NCBI GenBank assembly: GCA_032821775.1
Contig: JAVLRN010000002.1
Span: forward strand, 2,356,001 to 2,420,000
From: Sanguinoderma infundibulare
Taxonomy: Eukaryota > Basidiomycota > Agaricomycetes > Polyporales > Polyporaceae
DNA: 64,000 nt
Direction of reading: 5' to 3'
In this document: positions 43,929 through 55,486 of the stretch, piece by piece
How positions within the stretch are numbered: the stretch's first letter is position 1
How the letters are laid out: each line of letters begins with the position of its first letter
Translations under genes and position numbers: made by a program
Notes under the pieces: generated by a model
Seen by the model: only the letters and a program-made list of their open reading frames with translations
What the model was told of the DNA's origin: nothing
The model's database searches: none

Positions 43929-44330
43929 GGGCCGGGGATGTTGGCATGTATTAAGTACCTCTAATTAGAGTTAGTTAGATAGAGTTCTTTGGCGGCTATG
44001 GCGTTTGCGGGTTCGTCGGTCCGGACGGTGGACGTGGATATTGTTGGCGACAGCGGTCATTTTCTCATTCTCGTGCTTTCGCCGCTCACCGTCCGCGGCC
44101 CCGGACCGCCGTCAGAGAGATGAAGCTTTCTGCACAATTGAACCAGATGGGCAAACTGCCCGGGCATGCGTCGTCGACAGCAGTTTCGCGTGACCGGTGG
44201 CCAATGATGCTTATCGGACGGAGCGGGCCGTAGGGGAAGGAGTGCTATAAGATGATTAAAGATGGTCGACGATAGCGCTCTCTCCATCCCCAATTCGCTC
44301 TCTTACGCACGAGAAAACACTCGGTGCACC
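43929..44330. other. short intergenic region
   Basis: About 400 nt with no supported frame; it holds the promoter of the dehydrogenase gene. Confidence 0.4.
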
Positions 44331-45546
44331 ATGGCCCGCGTTTTGATCTGTGGTGCGTCCCCTCTGGCATTCTTCGCCCACGAATCTCCATCGAATACTT
44401 GGTCCTAGGCGACCTCGTCTGGGCACAAAAGGAATGCGACGATCTCTTCCGTAAACTCGCCGATGTTGTGGTACGTGTGTACCATCGCTTGCCCGTCGTT
44501 CCTAATTTTGACATCATACACAGACGATGGACTCGCCCAATCGTGCTGAATTCTTCGCCGGCCTCCAGCCTGGGGGGAAGTACGATGGCATCGTCGGTAT
44601 ATATCGGCACAACGTCTCCGCCGATTACATCGGTATTTTCGACAAGGACCTCGTCGCCAAGCTGCCCGCGAGTGTCAAGTGGATCGCCCACAATGGTGCC
44701 GGGTACGACCAAATCGATGTCCACGCCTGCAAACAATGCGGTCAGTTTTCTGGCTCCTCACCTTTTGTTCTTGTTCTCACATCTCGAAAACAGGCATCGT
44801 CGTCTCCAACACGCCCGGAGCAGTCGACGACGCGACAGCAACGACCGCGCTCTATCTCATCATCTCCGCCCTCCGACAGTTCGCCCACGCCGAACAGGAC
44901 CTCCGTGTTAACAGGTGGAAGGCTTCGCACCGCGCCGGAGCCGCTCACGACCTCACCGGACGCACGCTCGCCGTCCTTGGTCTAGGAGGCATCGGCATGC
45001 GCCTGGCCGAGCTTGCTCACGCGTTTCCAATGCGCGTCATCTATCACTCTCGCCGCAAGGTCGCACACGCGCCCGAGTGGTGCGAATACTACGGCACCGA
45101 CAGGCTCGACCAATTTCTGGCTGAGGCGGACGTGTTGAGCGTCCATATACCGCTCCGCGCAGACACCGAAGGGTTCGTCGGGGAGGCGATGATAAGGAAG
45201 CTGAAGAAGGGAGCGGTCATTGTCAACACCGCGCGCGGCAAGGTCATTGATGAAGCCGCCCTCATCCGTGCGCTCGAAGATGGTCATGTAAGTTCGCCAC
45301 CTTGTCTCCAGACTCCGTACACTTACATATGCCCCACAGCTCGGAGCCGTCGGCCTGGACGTGTACCCGAACGAGCCGGAGGTGAACCCTCGCTTGCTCG
45401 AGTTCACGAACGCCACCCTGCTGCCGCACATGGGCACCGAGACATGCGACTCACAGAAGAAGATGGAGATCCGCGCCCTCACGAACCTTCGTGACTTCTT
45501 GACAAACGGGAGTGGGTCGGACGTTGTTCCGGAACATCAACAGTGA
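44331..45546 (+). CDS. D-isomer-specific 2-hydroxyacid dehydrogenase (glyoxylate/hydroxypyruvate reductase-like)
   Basis: Five exons: 44331-44352, 44409-44470, 44524-44740, 44794-45287, 45340-45546 (1002 nt, 333 residues). Substrate-binding region KWIAHNGAGYDQIDV and NTPGAVDDATA; NAD(P) Rossmann motif VLGLGGIGMRLAE; catalytic Arg in NTARGKVIDEAAL, Glu in DVYPNEPEVNP and His in LLPHMGTET. IYHSRRKV after the second beta strand, with Arg residues in place of an acidic residue, suggests NADPH preference. The family reduces glyoxylate, hydroxypyruvate or other 2-oxoacids. The exact substrate is not shown. Exon 1 is only 22 nt. Confidence 0.9.
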
Positions 45547-46347
45547 GAAGCTACTTGCTAAAACTTGTGTTGCTCAACTACAACACTTCCTAGATAGATT
45601 AGCAATTCCTACGCCTTCCTTGAGCAGGTTGTAGCACCGCAGTTGTGTCGCGTCGCATGAATACGTATGGTATGACTAAATACAAATGTCTGTTGCATTC
45701 CAGTAGTGCTACGTTTGATAAATGAAGACTAGGCTTCGACTATGAAACATTCGCGTGGCTGGCCTCCGGTTGCAGCGAAGCATCCTGTCAAACGACTAAC
45801 AAATATCTACGCGAGGCACCGATGCGAACCCGCAAGCTCAATGCTCTAGGTGACCCCAAGTTCGTTCAGTTCGTCGGCGCGGCCTCGTCAGGCTGCTTTG
45901 TATTATATGACCTCTGCTCCTCCCATCAAACTGTGTCCCCGTAACGCAATGTAGAGTCGGGGTGGGGGTTTTTAGATGGCTAGATTGTGTACCTCCGGGT
46001 TTTAACCATGCCATGCGAAGCGGAAACGTCGTGGTGCATGAAGTGCTGGCGACAGCATGGCAATAACGGTGGCAGCTATCGTTCCAGTGGATTCCGCTCA
46101 TGACCTACAAGGTTTAATGACCATTAGGAGATAATATTTTTCGATGCGGGTAGTCGGCAGCGGGGATTACAATAGCCACTCTTCAATACCTGGGTCAAAT
46201 TTAAAGACGACGGGACACATCAACATATACAAGTACAGACACGAACGTTGGCCATGATGGCCAAACGTGTGGAACAATTCCTCAATGACTTACTCCTACA
46301 TCACGACGGGTAGCATGAAAAGAGTATTGAGTGCAACTTCGGTACAC
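45547..46347. other. intergenic region between convergent genes
   Basis: AT-richer 800-nt spacer with 3' flanks of the dehydrogenase (+) and the permease (-). No supported frame. Confidence 0.4.
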
Positions 46348-49010
46348 TCAGAGCAAGTATCGGAAACCCTTCTTGCGTCTCAATGCTTCCTCAAAAGAAA
46401 TGCCCTCCAGACGCGCGGCTTCTTCTATACGTTCGCGCTGAGCGCCCTTCTGCATGTCAAGCTCCTCGCGGTCAAGACATTTGTTCTGCCACACGAGAAT
46501 GCAACGGATCACTACGATCGAATAAACATGTGAGCGAACGCGGCAGTCCACGTGTGAGGAATGGATGACGGTTACCGATGGCAAGGGCAGTTGCAAACGC
46601 GAGCCCAGCAATGCCGATGAACATGGACTGATGGTAGTCCGGCCCCCAAGACACTTTCCAGACGTACGAACTAACTCTGTAGGTCATATCTGAGAAATGC
46701 TGGGTAGTGCAGAGACACCACTAGACGTACAAGTTCCCTAGGTTGCCAAACCCGTTGACTATCCCGATGGCAGCAGATCGCTTCGCAGGGGGGCGAGGAA
46801 CTGCGTTCGACACCCATACGAGGGTAAGTGCGAAACCTGGCAGCGTTTGCATGTGAGTTTAGAGACGGAGAAGAGGATGAGGCGAAGGTATACCGGCATA
46901 TCCAGAGGCCATGAGGAACATGGCAACGTAACGGCCTGCGATGGACATCGTGGTGACTCCAATGATGTATCCCACGATGACACCCCACCAAGGGACACAG
47001 AGGTGGAAGAAACGTTCCCCAGTACGGTCTATGGTGATAACTAAGTCAATTCAAGGTTATGGAGGGGACGTACATCTCACGAAGCTTACCAGCATTCCAG
47101 GCGCCCAGGCAGCAGACGACGGTGGCGACGATCCATGGTGGACTGAAGGAATGCGCAAATCGTTCAACTGTCTGGCACTAGGAGAAGGATTGGAATACGT
47201 ACGCTGCAAGAAGAAGGGTCACAGTGGTGGAGAAGCCAAGCGTCCCGGCAATCCTGGGAGAACGTAGTTCGAAACGGCATCCTTCCTCGGAGTACCGTTA
47301 TATTTAACTTACGTTGGGAAGAAGTTCACAAATCCAAGCCCCAAAAGCTGCGCGCATGTCATCAGAGCGAAGATTGGCACTTTAGGATCTTTGAGTGCCA
47401 TGATCAGACCGGTGAATGCCCTACATCATTATACAACTTAGCAGCAGTTCGAAGGCTCAAACTGTCAATACTTATACGCACGATTCCGTAGCGGCATCCT
47501 CATCTGCTTCTCCTGCGTCTTCCGAAAGTCGCACCTGCGCGAGACGACGTTGTGCTGGGCTAAGCCACCGGGTGTTGTGGGGCTGCGGATCACGAAGGCA
47601 TCAGCGTCTCTGGATAGACAAGGGATAGATGTGGCACACGTAGTCCGGAAGCAGAAATCTGAAATATGCCAAGTGAGGATCCAGAAAGGGGACAATAGCT
47701 TGATTCACTCACGCGGCGCAGAACCCGATAAAAATCGTGATTGCTCCCTGGCGAACCAGTTCCTCAGTCTAGAAACGTTGAAACAGGGTTCGTCTAAAAG
47801 AGTCTACCTCAATATAGAACAACCTAGACCGAACATCCGGTTAAGAAGCAGACTATTATGAGAGGCGAATGGCTTGCCAGCGCCAGGCTCGGATGCCCAT
47901 CTTCCCTTCCATACCGGAGAGAACACCAGCAGCCATAAGCTATTGCATCCACAGCGCACGAGGTCAATTACACCCAAGGTAAACCCGACAGGCATGGATA
48001 AGGGAAGCAATAGTTTCGCGTGAGCATTGAGCCTCATCGATGACTTTGATAGAGAGCGATGCGGCAAGAGAAGCACTCACGCTCCCGAACGCGTTCGAGA
48101 TCAGCAGACCTCCGTATAGCAAAGCGGAACGGAATGCAAGTTCCTGCGGTATTCATAGAAGCTCAGTTGGAAAGGTTGCAAAATGAATAAATAGGATAGG
48201 ACTGTAAGTTTACCTTGCGGGTGTACCATCGAGAAAGGAGATAGATGGCTCCGGGATAGAACGCTGCCTAATCCATAAATATGCGTTGAACACATTCGGT
48301 AGCTATGAAAGCCAAGGTTGGGACATACCTCGGGAATACCGACGAAGATACGGGCGACTACAATTCCAGCATAATTTTTGGAAACCTGGGGTGCTGTTAG
48401 TGAAGAACAAGGAAGAACTGCTGTGACCCATGGACATTACCCCGGTGAGTGCGCTTGTCAGTCCCCAGGTCACAATGCAGCAGGGGATGTAGTATGATGG
48501 TCGCGATATACGGTTTAGGATCTATGTGCTGGCATTCAGAAAAGTACTCGTCACGTCAACACGAAAACGGTCGTTTACCATATTCGAGGGAATCTGAGCG
48601 GGGACATATGACGCGTAAAGGACAGCCAGCACGGTGGCGTACTGAATGTCTGCGAAAATAACGAGGGCGATCAGATATGATACAGATTGAAAGCCAGAAA
48701 CTTAATGGCACCATCCAGCCCGAGATCCTGCGATAGACCCTTCAGCCTTGCCGCTGACACTGCAACGCGCTAGGAAAGTATCAGTATAAAACGTCATGGG
48801 TCAAACTGTACCACGCACATCGATATAGTTCATAATGAAGATGATAATGATCGTGGGGAGCAGACGCATGTCGAGCGTACGCACAAGTCGTCGTTCCGCA
48901 GCTGGTCTGACGTCAGCTGCTAACAGTTCTCTGTCTGCTAGGCTTTCGCTCGACAGGCGACGTTGCGAGACCTGCTCCACCTCCACATCTTGTTTATCCT
49001 CCAAGGCCAT
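46348..49010 (-). CDS. MFS transporter, Dal5/allantoate-type anion:cation symporter
   Basis: Multi-exon gene (roughly 14-16 short exons; I did not fix every boundary) from the ATG at 49008-49010 to the stop at 46348-46350. The N-terminal cytosolic segment ends in RRLVRTLDMRLLPTIIIIFIMNYIDR (TM1). Further landmarks in order: QYATVLAVLYASYVPAQIPSN, SYYIPCCIVTWGLTSALTG, GIVVARIFVGIPEAAFYPGA, YLLSRWYTRKELAFRSALLYGG, the central loop PHNTRWLSPAQRRLAQVRLSED, LIMALKDPKVPIFALMTCAQ, GYIIGVTTMSIAGRYVAMF, and a final cytosolic tail with LDRE and EALRRKKGFRYLL. This order matches fungal Dal5/Tna1 permeases, which carry allantoate, nicotinate or other organic anions. A TATA box lies 111 nt upstream. It is co-oriented with the oxalate decarboxylase gene located upstream of it. 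Confidence 0.85.
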
Positions 49011-49120
49011 CTGTTCTTTTCCAAGGTCGAGGGGTGGCAGTGGGCGGGTGCGGAGGAGAGTGAGCGGGCGGATGTCGACGACGTCCAGCCAGGCACAGCG
49101 TGGGCGGATGGAGAGGTAGG

Positions 49121-49128
49121 TTTATATA
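49121..49128 (-). promoter_or_regulatory. TATA box of the MFS gene
   Basis: The minus strand reads TATATAAA, 111 nt upstream of the ATG at 49010, implying a 5' UTR of about 80 nt. Confidence 0.6.
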
Positions 49129-49850
49129 CACCTACAGTACCGTGTCCGTCGGTCTATTCATATTAGCCCACGGATTCCCGGAATCCGTGTCAGCGTTTGC
49201 CCATGCCGCTTGTACATTTTGGGAGCGAGGTGGAACACACGGCCTGAGCCACGCAAAAGGAGCAGGTGACCGAGGTTATCCTGCGGTGAAGTCAGTCCAC
49301 CCCTCGCACGGGGAATGAGTGGGGAAATGCCTCACGGCATCCTCGGCTCGCGGAATTTCCTGGACGGGTCAGCTGCTGTATCGTCGGTTGGTGGTAATGG
49401 TCGTGGAGCGGCGAAGATGCCAATGTCGCCGACGCGGGAAGACCGCCCGTGAACAATGATCCTCGAGCTCATAGGAGACAGCAGGCGTGACTTCAGGACA
49501 GTGTGGGTATTTCTGTTTAGAAATTAGAGGAGTCGCCTTTGTCCTGTCGAAGATCTTTCTGACTTGGTCGTGCAGCGCAAGCAGTACTTCCAGGGGCGGG
49601 CCGCCTGAGGCTGATGTCCAATGGCAGGTCATGTGCAAGCGCGCCAAGCATCCACGTGCGTCGAAGAGCGACACTGGACCCGTCCTACAACACAACAAAT
49701 GTAAGACACGAAACTTGGCATCTATTCATCATCCACTCGTCCTGACGTGGGGATCATGTGAAGACATTGAATCATGCGCTTGAAACAAACCCTAACTGGG
49801 GCGCGAACTTAGTAGCCGATTCCCCCGGGCCCTTATCCACTGCTACGACT
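49129..49850. other. intergenic region, no gene recognised
   Basis: Upstream region of the permease and 3' flank of the oxalate decarboxylase. No domain-bearing frame. Confidence 0.4.
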
Positions 49851-51788
49851 TCAAGAAGAGGCTTTGCTCGGCCCAACGACCCTGTCCTGCGTTTTGTTAA
49901 AACCGGAAATTGTGGTGTTTGAAATCTGAAGATGCTCTTGAACAAGTTGAGGGGGTGTGAGCGCCAGCCACTGTGCCAGGCTGACATCCTCGAAGCGGTC
50001 GCTGTTGAAGATCTCCAGGAAGCGCAAGGTAGTGTTTCCAGTGTTTTCAACGTAATGACCTGATGACATTGTGAGCATGATAGATCATACTAACACCCAA
50101 AGAAACCTCACCATAAGCAGTGGGCACATAGCTGATATCACCAGGCTGGTAGTCGAAGGTTTGTGCAATACCAGTTCCGGCGAAGATCGTCACACGCGCG
50201 GTACCCTCCCTGTATACATTGCGTCAGCCCAAGCTTATTCGCTTAGCCATAACAAAGGAGACGTACAGGTAGAAACCCCACTCGTTCTGAGTCGGGTGCC
50301 AATGAAGTTCACGCATCGCACCCGGCTCCACAGTTACCTCGGCGACAGCGATCTGAGTTGAAACGTTGAACACGGTTGAATCGGCGATCTTGGCGGTTCC
50401 ACCGGAATATTGGGTAGGAATAACTTTGGAAAACTCGTAGGAAAACGGCTGCGGGACGGTGCCGAAAGGACTGGTAGGAGGCTGCTGGTTGTCCTGAGGC
50501 GGCACTGCAACAAACCGGCGTGAGCAAAGAGGGACACAGAGTCCAAATCACAAAGAGACTTACCCCCCGGGAAGATATAGAGCTGGCCCCCGGGGATGTC
50601 ATCCCAATCGGCGATATTGTCCTTGAAGTTCTTGGCGATAACTTCTTTAGGCGTGTGTGCCAACCAGTCTGTAAGCTATGAAACGATCTATTCAGTTACT
50701 ATCGCAGGATGTCTGGAAATTACTACTGACCAGAAGAGTGTCGTCGTCGTTGAACGTGCCGTCAGGAAAGATCTGCTCAAATAGTCAATCAACTGCTGCG
50801 ACGAACTTGGGGCGTAATCAAAAATACCAAAAGGAACTCGGTGCCATTTGGATCGTCGTTGGTTGCCTGGAGGGAGTGGGGGATGCCTGGAGGGAAATAC
50901 CAGAGGTCGCCCTTGTTGACAGTAGCGACGTAGTTACGGCCGTTCTGGTCGACGGAAGTGATCTGAGTTGAACCCTGCGAATACGCACACAATAAAGTTG
51001 CGTCAGTCGTCTTCGCCGGCGTCTGATAGGCAGCTAACGTACCTCAAGGACGTAAGCCCACTGTAAATATAGTGTCAGCGTCCCGGTATTCAACAAGAGG
51101 TGTTCAAGAATCAAGATGCTTGCCTCGGCGGTCTGGTGCCAATGAAGCTCGCGGATAGCGCCAGATTCCAGTCGCATGTTGACACCGGCCATCGCTTCCA
51201 GTCTTGTTTCAGCTAGAGTTCTTCCAAACGTCGTAACCCACTTACCACTTGCAATGGGCATCTGTTGGACTTTTTTCGAGATCAGAACTAAGTCCTATTT
51301 GTGACCCACTATATCCAAATACTCACCGTTTTGCTGGCGAACCCAGCCACCGGTGTTCAGCTGCATCTTGCTTAGACTGAATGGCCACTTGGCATTCCCA
51401 CTATCGCAAGTGATCCGTCAGCGCACGTGAAGCGAAGCTCAAGAGAAGGACCGGCTTACACGGTGCCAGAGTCAGTAGTGGGTGGCGCAAGGATGTCTGG
51501 GTTCTGCCTATCGATGTCGACGTTCTGGGGTCCTAAGATACTTCCGCCGAGCTTGCCGCGCTCGGGCTGCGGGTCAATAGTCGTCGTCTCGTTCCAGAGC
51601 CAGTAGTTCGGATTGTCGCTTGCATAAGGAACGGTGGGGCTTGGAAGAGCGGGATCACTGCCCGTCGATGTTACCGCACCCTCCCAGTGACCAGGAGGCG
51701 TATACGCCGACCTGCTGCCAACAGGGATTGCGGTGACAAATGTGCCGCAGAGCACGGCGCAGAGTACCAGTGCGAGTAACTTGAACAT
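49851..51788 (-). CDS. secreted bicupin oxalate decarboxylase
   Basis: Eleven exons: 51460-51788, 51327-51400, 51246-51269, 51124-51194, 51043-51060, 50828-50974, 50731-50772, 50564-50675, 50267-50504, 50112-50209, 49851-50059 (1362 nt, 453 residues). A signal peptide (residues ~1-20, [17 protein letters not shown]) directs secretion. Two germin-type cupin domains each carry the Mn-binding set: [17 protein letters not shown] with [15 protein letters not shown], and [18 protein letters not shown] with [22 protein letters not shown] and similar sites allow N-glycosylation. The enzyme converts oxalate to formate and CO2. Wood- and litter-decay fungi use it to control extracellular oxalate and pH. 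Exon 5 is 18 nt, and the intron before it (51061-51123) is GC-AG with donor GAG|GCAAGC. Strong TATA upstream. Confidence 0.93.
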
Positions 51789-51914
51789 AATGTTCTGGTG
51801 GTGTGCAGTTGGGGTGAGTCGTGAAGATTGAATGGTGGAAGGGTGAAAAGGGGGACGAGAATTGAAGAGCTCCAGAAAATGGCTGCTGCTGACCTTTGCC
51901 ATCGAGCTTCCCTT

Positions 51915-51920
51915 CTTATA
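51915..51920 (-). promoter_or_regulatory. TATA box of the oxalate decarboxylase gene
   Basis: The minus strand reads GTATAAGAAG around 51912-51921, 127 nt upstream of the ATG. It fits an inducible secreted enzyme. Confidence 0.6.
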
Positions 51921-53965
51921 CTGTTCGGCTGCTGCGTACACGCCGTCAGAAATATTTTCGGCTTTGAACAGAAGGCAACCTCGCGCTACGAGGTGGACGT
52001 TCCAACGGCTGGCGGCAAGGCCACGGCGAGTTCTCCCGGCGGGAGCACGCGAATGAAGCCGAGAGCTTAAGCGCTGAGTTATGAAGTCCTTCAGATGAAG
52101 CTGGTATATCTACAGTTAGTTCAGAGGACGGAGCGCTCCGAAGACAACCATACATAGAGGGCATATTGGACGCACTATCACAAAAGCTAAAAGGACTGTG
52201 GCACCTCCGGGATCGGGTATGATGTCATCCGAGTCGGTTTGAATCGGCGGACAACCGGTTGTATCACGCTTTGGAGCTCGGATACAACGTGAATATTTTT
52301 GGACGTGCGGCAGTTCTGATGACAGAATACGTCCACCCTGCCGCCGATACCGCGCTTCGCATCGCTCCACCGAAGTCCACAATGGCGGATTGGGTCACCT
52401 CGATAATAGCAAGAATAAGCACACAGCGCAATATCCGGATGTTCTTGTGACGCTTACCGAGTCCTCTGCAGAGACGCCACTCGAACTCGTGACGCCGAGG
52501 ACCGCACGAGAAAGCTAGAACCTGCCCGCAGATTACTCCTCCTTACGTGCAAGTAACGCCCCCGCATCGCCATGCGAAAGTATGGAAGAAGTCGGATATT
52601 GGCGTACGATCACAGGTCAGCTGTAACGTACGCACCTCGATTAGATGCCTCGTGCGCCTGCGAGCGTCATGTTCCGTGAAGTCCAGCCCAGACGGACGTG
52701 GAGGTGGTGAGCTAGGCGACCAGTCGATCGGCTCAATAACATGAACGGTGCGCTCGATTTCGCTATCAACGAACAAAAATAAGGGAATCAGCGAAGCCCA
52801 AAGACCTAACCATGAGGATATGCACATTTTATGGAATCCCGCGCCGTGGACGACTTCGAATTCGCAAACTGGGACGACCGCCAAACCTGAACGACTCGCG
52901 TCAGACGGTAGACAAAACACCGGCAACCGGAGTAAACGAACCGCAGCTATCAGCGTCTTATATCTGATGCAGATCCTTGGGGCTCAGCCTCGGGTCAACT
53001 CGCGAGTGGCAAGGCCTGGGTGGAGGAGTGGGCACGCCGTTGCCGACCGTGGTAGGGACAAAAAGATGATAACCTATCTTTGGAGATAAATAGTTGTAGG
53101 TGGCTCCACGAGGTACATGAGACCGGAAAGTTGCAGGAAAAGAGTAGGTTGGGACTTGGGTGTGAACCTGCGTCTCCCGCAATCAATACTCACTTTCGGC
53201 ATGGAGAAGTAAGAGGAGAAAGGACGTTGACGCCAATGGACAGTGGGGGTAAATGCACATGATGACTGATAGGTGCCACGTTGACCGCTGTTGACCGGCA
53301 GTCCAAGAACATGCGGATGAGTCAAATTCACCACCGATAATTCGACGATCGCAAGCCGCACGATTGGTGTTTAGAGGTGAATGGTACACTAGTCGTTAAC
53401 GGTGTAATACCTGCCAACCTGAAGGGACGTGTCCGAGTCAGTATTTAGACCATTTTTAATTACAGTAGTCTAACCGCCAGTGTTGTTTATCACCTCATAT
53501 TCGATAGGGATCGTTGTTCGATGAGGGCACTCGAACACACCACGTGGAGGCTACTGCATGTTGATAGCCGTTGTTGGAGGCAACAGGCAACTTGCACGAA
53601 CTTGAGTTTTGTCGGCTGCCTCGACTTCCAGCGCTTCTGAACCTGGACATGCACGAACAACTTCAACAAGTACATCTCGGCACTGCGCCATTCGTACAGT
53701 AGCACATAGCCTCGTGTAGTCGTACAGAGTCATACATGCGCATGCCGTGTACCGTACATTACAACAAACAACAAATCGGCGTATCCAACTACAGCTACAG
53801 TCAGCAAATCGGTAACTTTTCATTGCAGTGCGGACCTGGCATCCTGGCCGCTCGTGCATCCATTCGATCCGTGAATAAGTTAAGTGATTAGCAACTTGCG
53901 CTGACGACATCCTTCCTGTACCTCGCCCTCTTCCACGTTTCCTCTGCCCGGTGGCGGCGCAGAAC
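51921..53965. other. 2-kb region without a supported gene
   Basis: Neither strand has a frame with a domain, signal peptide or splice-connected continuation. It holds the upstream region of the oxalate decarboxylase. Confidence 0.4.
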
Positions 53966-55486
53966 TCACTGCTTTCCGCTCCGGGAAACCCCATCATCAT
54001 CCTCGGGGGAATCCATCGACAAAGGCGACAAGGCCTCGAATGCTGCTGGCATATGCGGAGGCAACGTCGTCACGCTCCTGACGCTATTCGACCGACTCCT
54101 TGGAACCGGAGTATGCGCATTAGAGTGGTGACTAGACGCCTGCGATGGACGCGATCCGCTTGCAAGCGACTTCCAGCTGACAGCAGATGGATGCGCGCTG
54201 CTCATCCCTCGTGGACGTGGGTGCGGTTGAGTATGAACGATTAGTCGGGGGGCAGTCGACGCCGTGAGAGGGATCGCGACGGGAGTGCAGCCAGGCGAGA
54301 GTGGCGCGGGCGGGGGCGATGTTGCCAACGTTGATGGTATCGCGCTCGCACAAACCCCGACGCCAGTAGTTGACGGCGGCCCCTGATTGTGCCGATGGGA
54401 AGAGGAAGGTCGCGGACGGGTTCCGCTCGTAGTTGCCTCGGGATTCCGTAACACATCGGATGTTCGCAGGAATGGGCGCGCCTGCTCCTCCGCGCTCGGG
54501 CTGTTTGGGCGTGACGAGAAGGAAACCGGGTGGCGGTGGGCCGGGCGAATGTCTGTCGTGCTCATCCGGCGAAACGACTCCATGGTTCGCGTCGTGCTCT
54601 CCTCGGCGAGCGACGAGGCGTGCGCGGTCTCTGTGGCGGACGACGCACTGACAGAGCTCGGGCGTGATCGTGGCGGTGGCGATGAGGTAGTGATCGACGG
54701 GTACCGTTGTCCGTGTCCAAACGAACGGGGCGGGACGGTCGATGACGTCCCGCTCCCTGACCTGAGGACACTCGTCTGGAATGCGGCAGTGAGTGGCAGC
54801 CCGACGCCGGGCGCTGTGGACGCCGAGCGCGGGCGGTATGAGGAAGGCAGTGAGCTCTGGCGACTGGGGTGGCGCGACGAGGACACAGACGAGCCGCGCC
54901 TGCGCCCGTCGACATGAGGTTGGTCGGGAGACGCGGGCGGGGAAGGGAGCTGGCGTAGGGATGTGGTTTCCGCATACTCACTCGCATCCGCGTCCGCATC
55001 CTCGGGGACAGGATCCATCCCTGGCGCCTTGTGCGCCGCCGAGCGTGCGTAGCTGGCGTTCCGCGAGACGTTGCTTGGGCTGATGGGGCTGAGTGGACTG
55101 AATGCCATGGCCGGAAGGGCCGCATGGGGTGCTGAGGAGCCTGACATAGTCGGTGGGATCGGGAGGGGGCGTACGAAGGGATGCATTGCGGTGTTGTGAG
55201 TATTCGAAGAGGAGGTGATGCTCGAGATGGGGTCGGAGGGGGATATGGGTGTTATAGGGAGAGAAGCCCGCCTCGCGGCCACCGCAGGCGATCCGCGTTT
55301 GCTCGGGACACCCGATGGTGTCGGAGTGGGGTGCGATGGAGGCAATAATGAGAGCGCTTCACCTTGGATGACCCCGCCGGTGCCCGTGCTGGTTGTGTTC
55401 CGACCGTGCATACTCCGTGTCCGGTGCCTCTGCGAAACTGTTGGGCCATGGGTCGGAGCTGATCTCTGATCAAAGTCGTCTGCCAT
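53966..55486 (-). CDS. Ser/Pro-rich low-complexity protein
   Basis: Uninterrupted frame, 506 residues from the ATG at 55484-55486 (MADDFDQRSAPTHG). The frame is open further upstream, and an ATG at 55709-55711 would give a longer N-terminus. The sequence is dominated by Ser, Pro, Thr and Arg, with many SP/TP and RxxS sites (FSPLSPISPSNVS, SRHPSRQSSLPSSYRPRS), i.e. probably disordered and heavily phosphorylated. No membrane segment or known domain is visible. It could be a signalling or cytoskeletal scaffold, but this is a guess. The long in-frame length on this strand and a clean stop support coding. A long frame on the opposite strand (54387-54917) is the expected shadow. Confidence 0.65.
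   Translation of the reverse strand: MADDFDQRSAPTHGPTVSQRHRTRSMHGRNTTSTGTGGVIQGEALSLLPPSHPTPTPSGVPSKRGSPAVAARRASLPITPISPSDPISSITSSSNTHNTAMHPFVRPLPIPPTMSGSSAPHAALPAMAFSPLSPISPSNVSRNASYARSAAHKAPGMDPVPEDADADASEYAETTSLRQLPSPPASPDQPHVDGRRRGSSVSSSRHPSRQSSLPSSYRPRSASTAPGVGLPLTAAFQTSVLRSGSGTSSTVPPRSFGHGQRYPSITTSSPPPRSRPSSVSASSATETAHASSLAEESTTRTMESFRRMSTTDIRPAHRHPVSFSSRPNSPSAEEQARPFLRTSDVLRNPEATTSGTRPRPSSSHRHNQGPPSTTGVGVCASAIPSTLATSPPPAPLSPGCTPVAIPLTASTAPRLIVHTQPHPRPRGMSSAHPSAVSWKSLASGSRPSQASSHHSNAHTPVPRSRSNSVRSVTTLPPHMPAAFEALSPLSMDSPEDDDGVSRSGKQ

Noticed and set aside
45815..45840. GATGCGAACCCGC resembling the 3' half of a tRNA on the minus strand
   Set aside because: The T-arm does not pair and no D-arm or acceptor stem is found.
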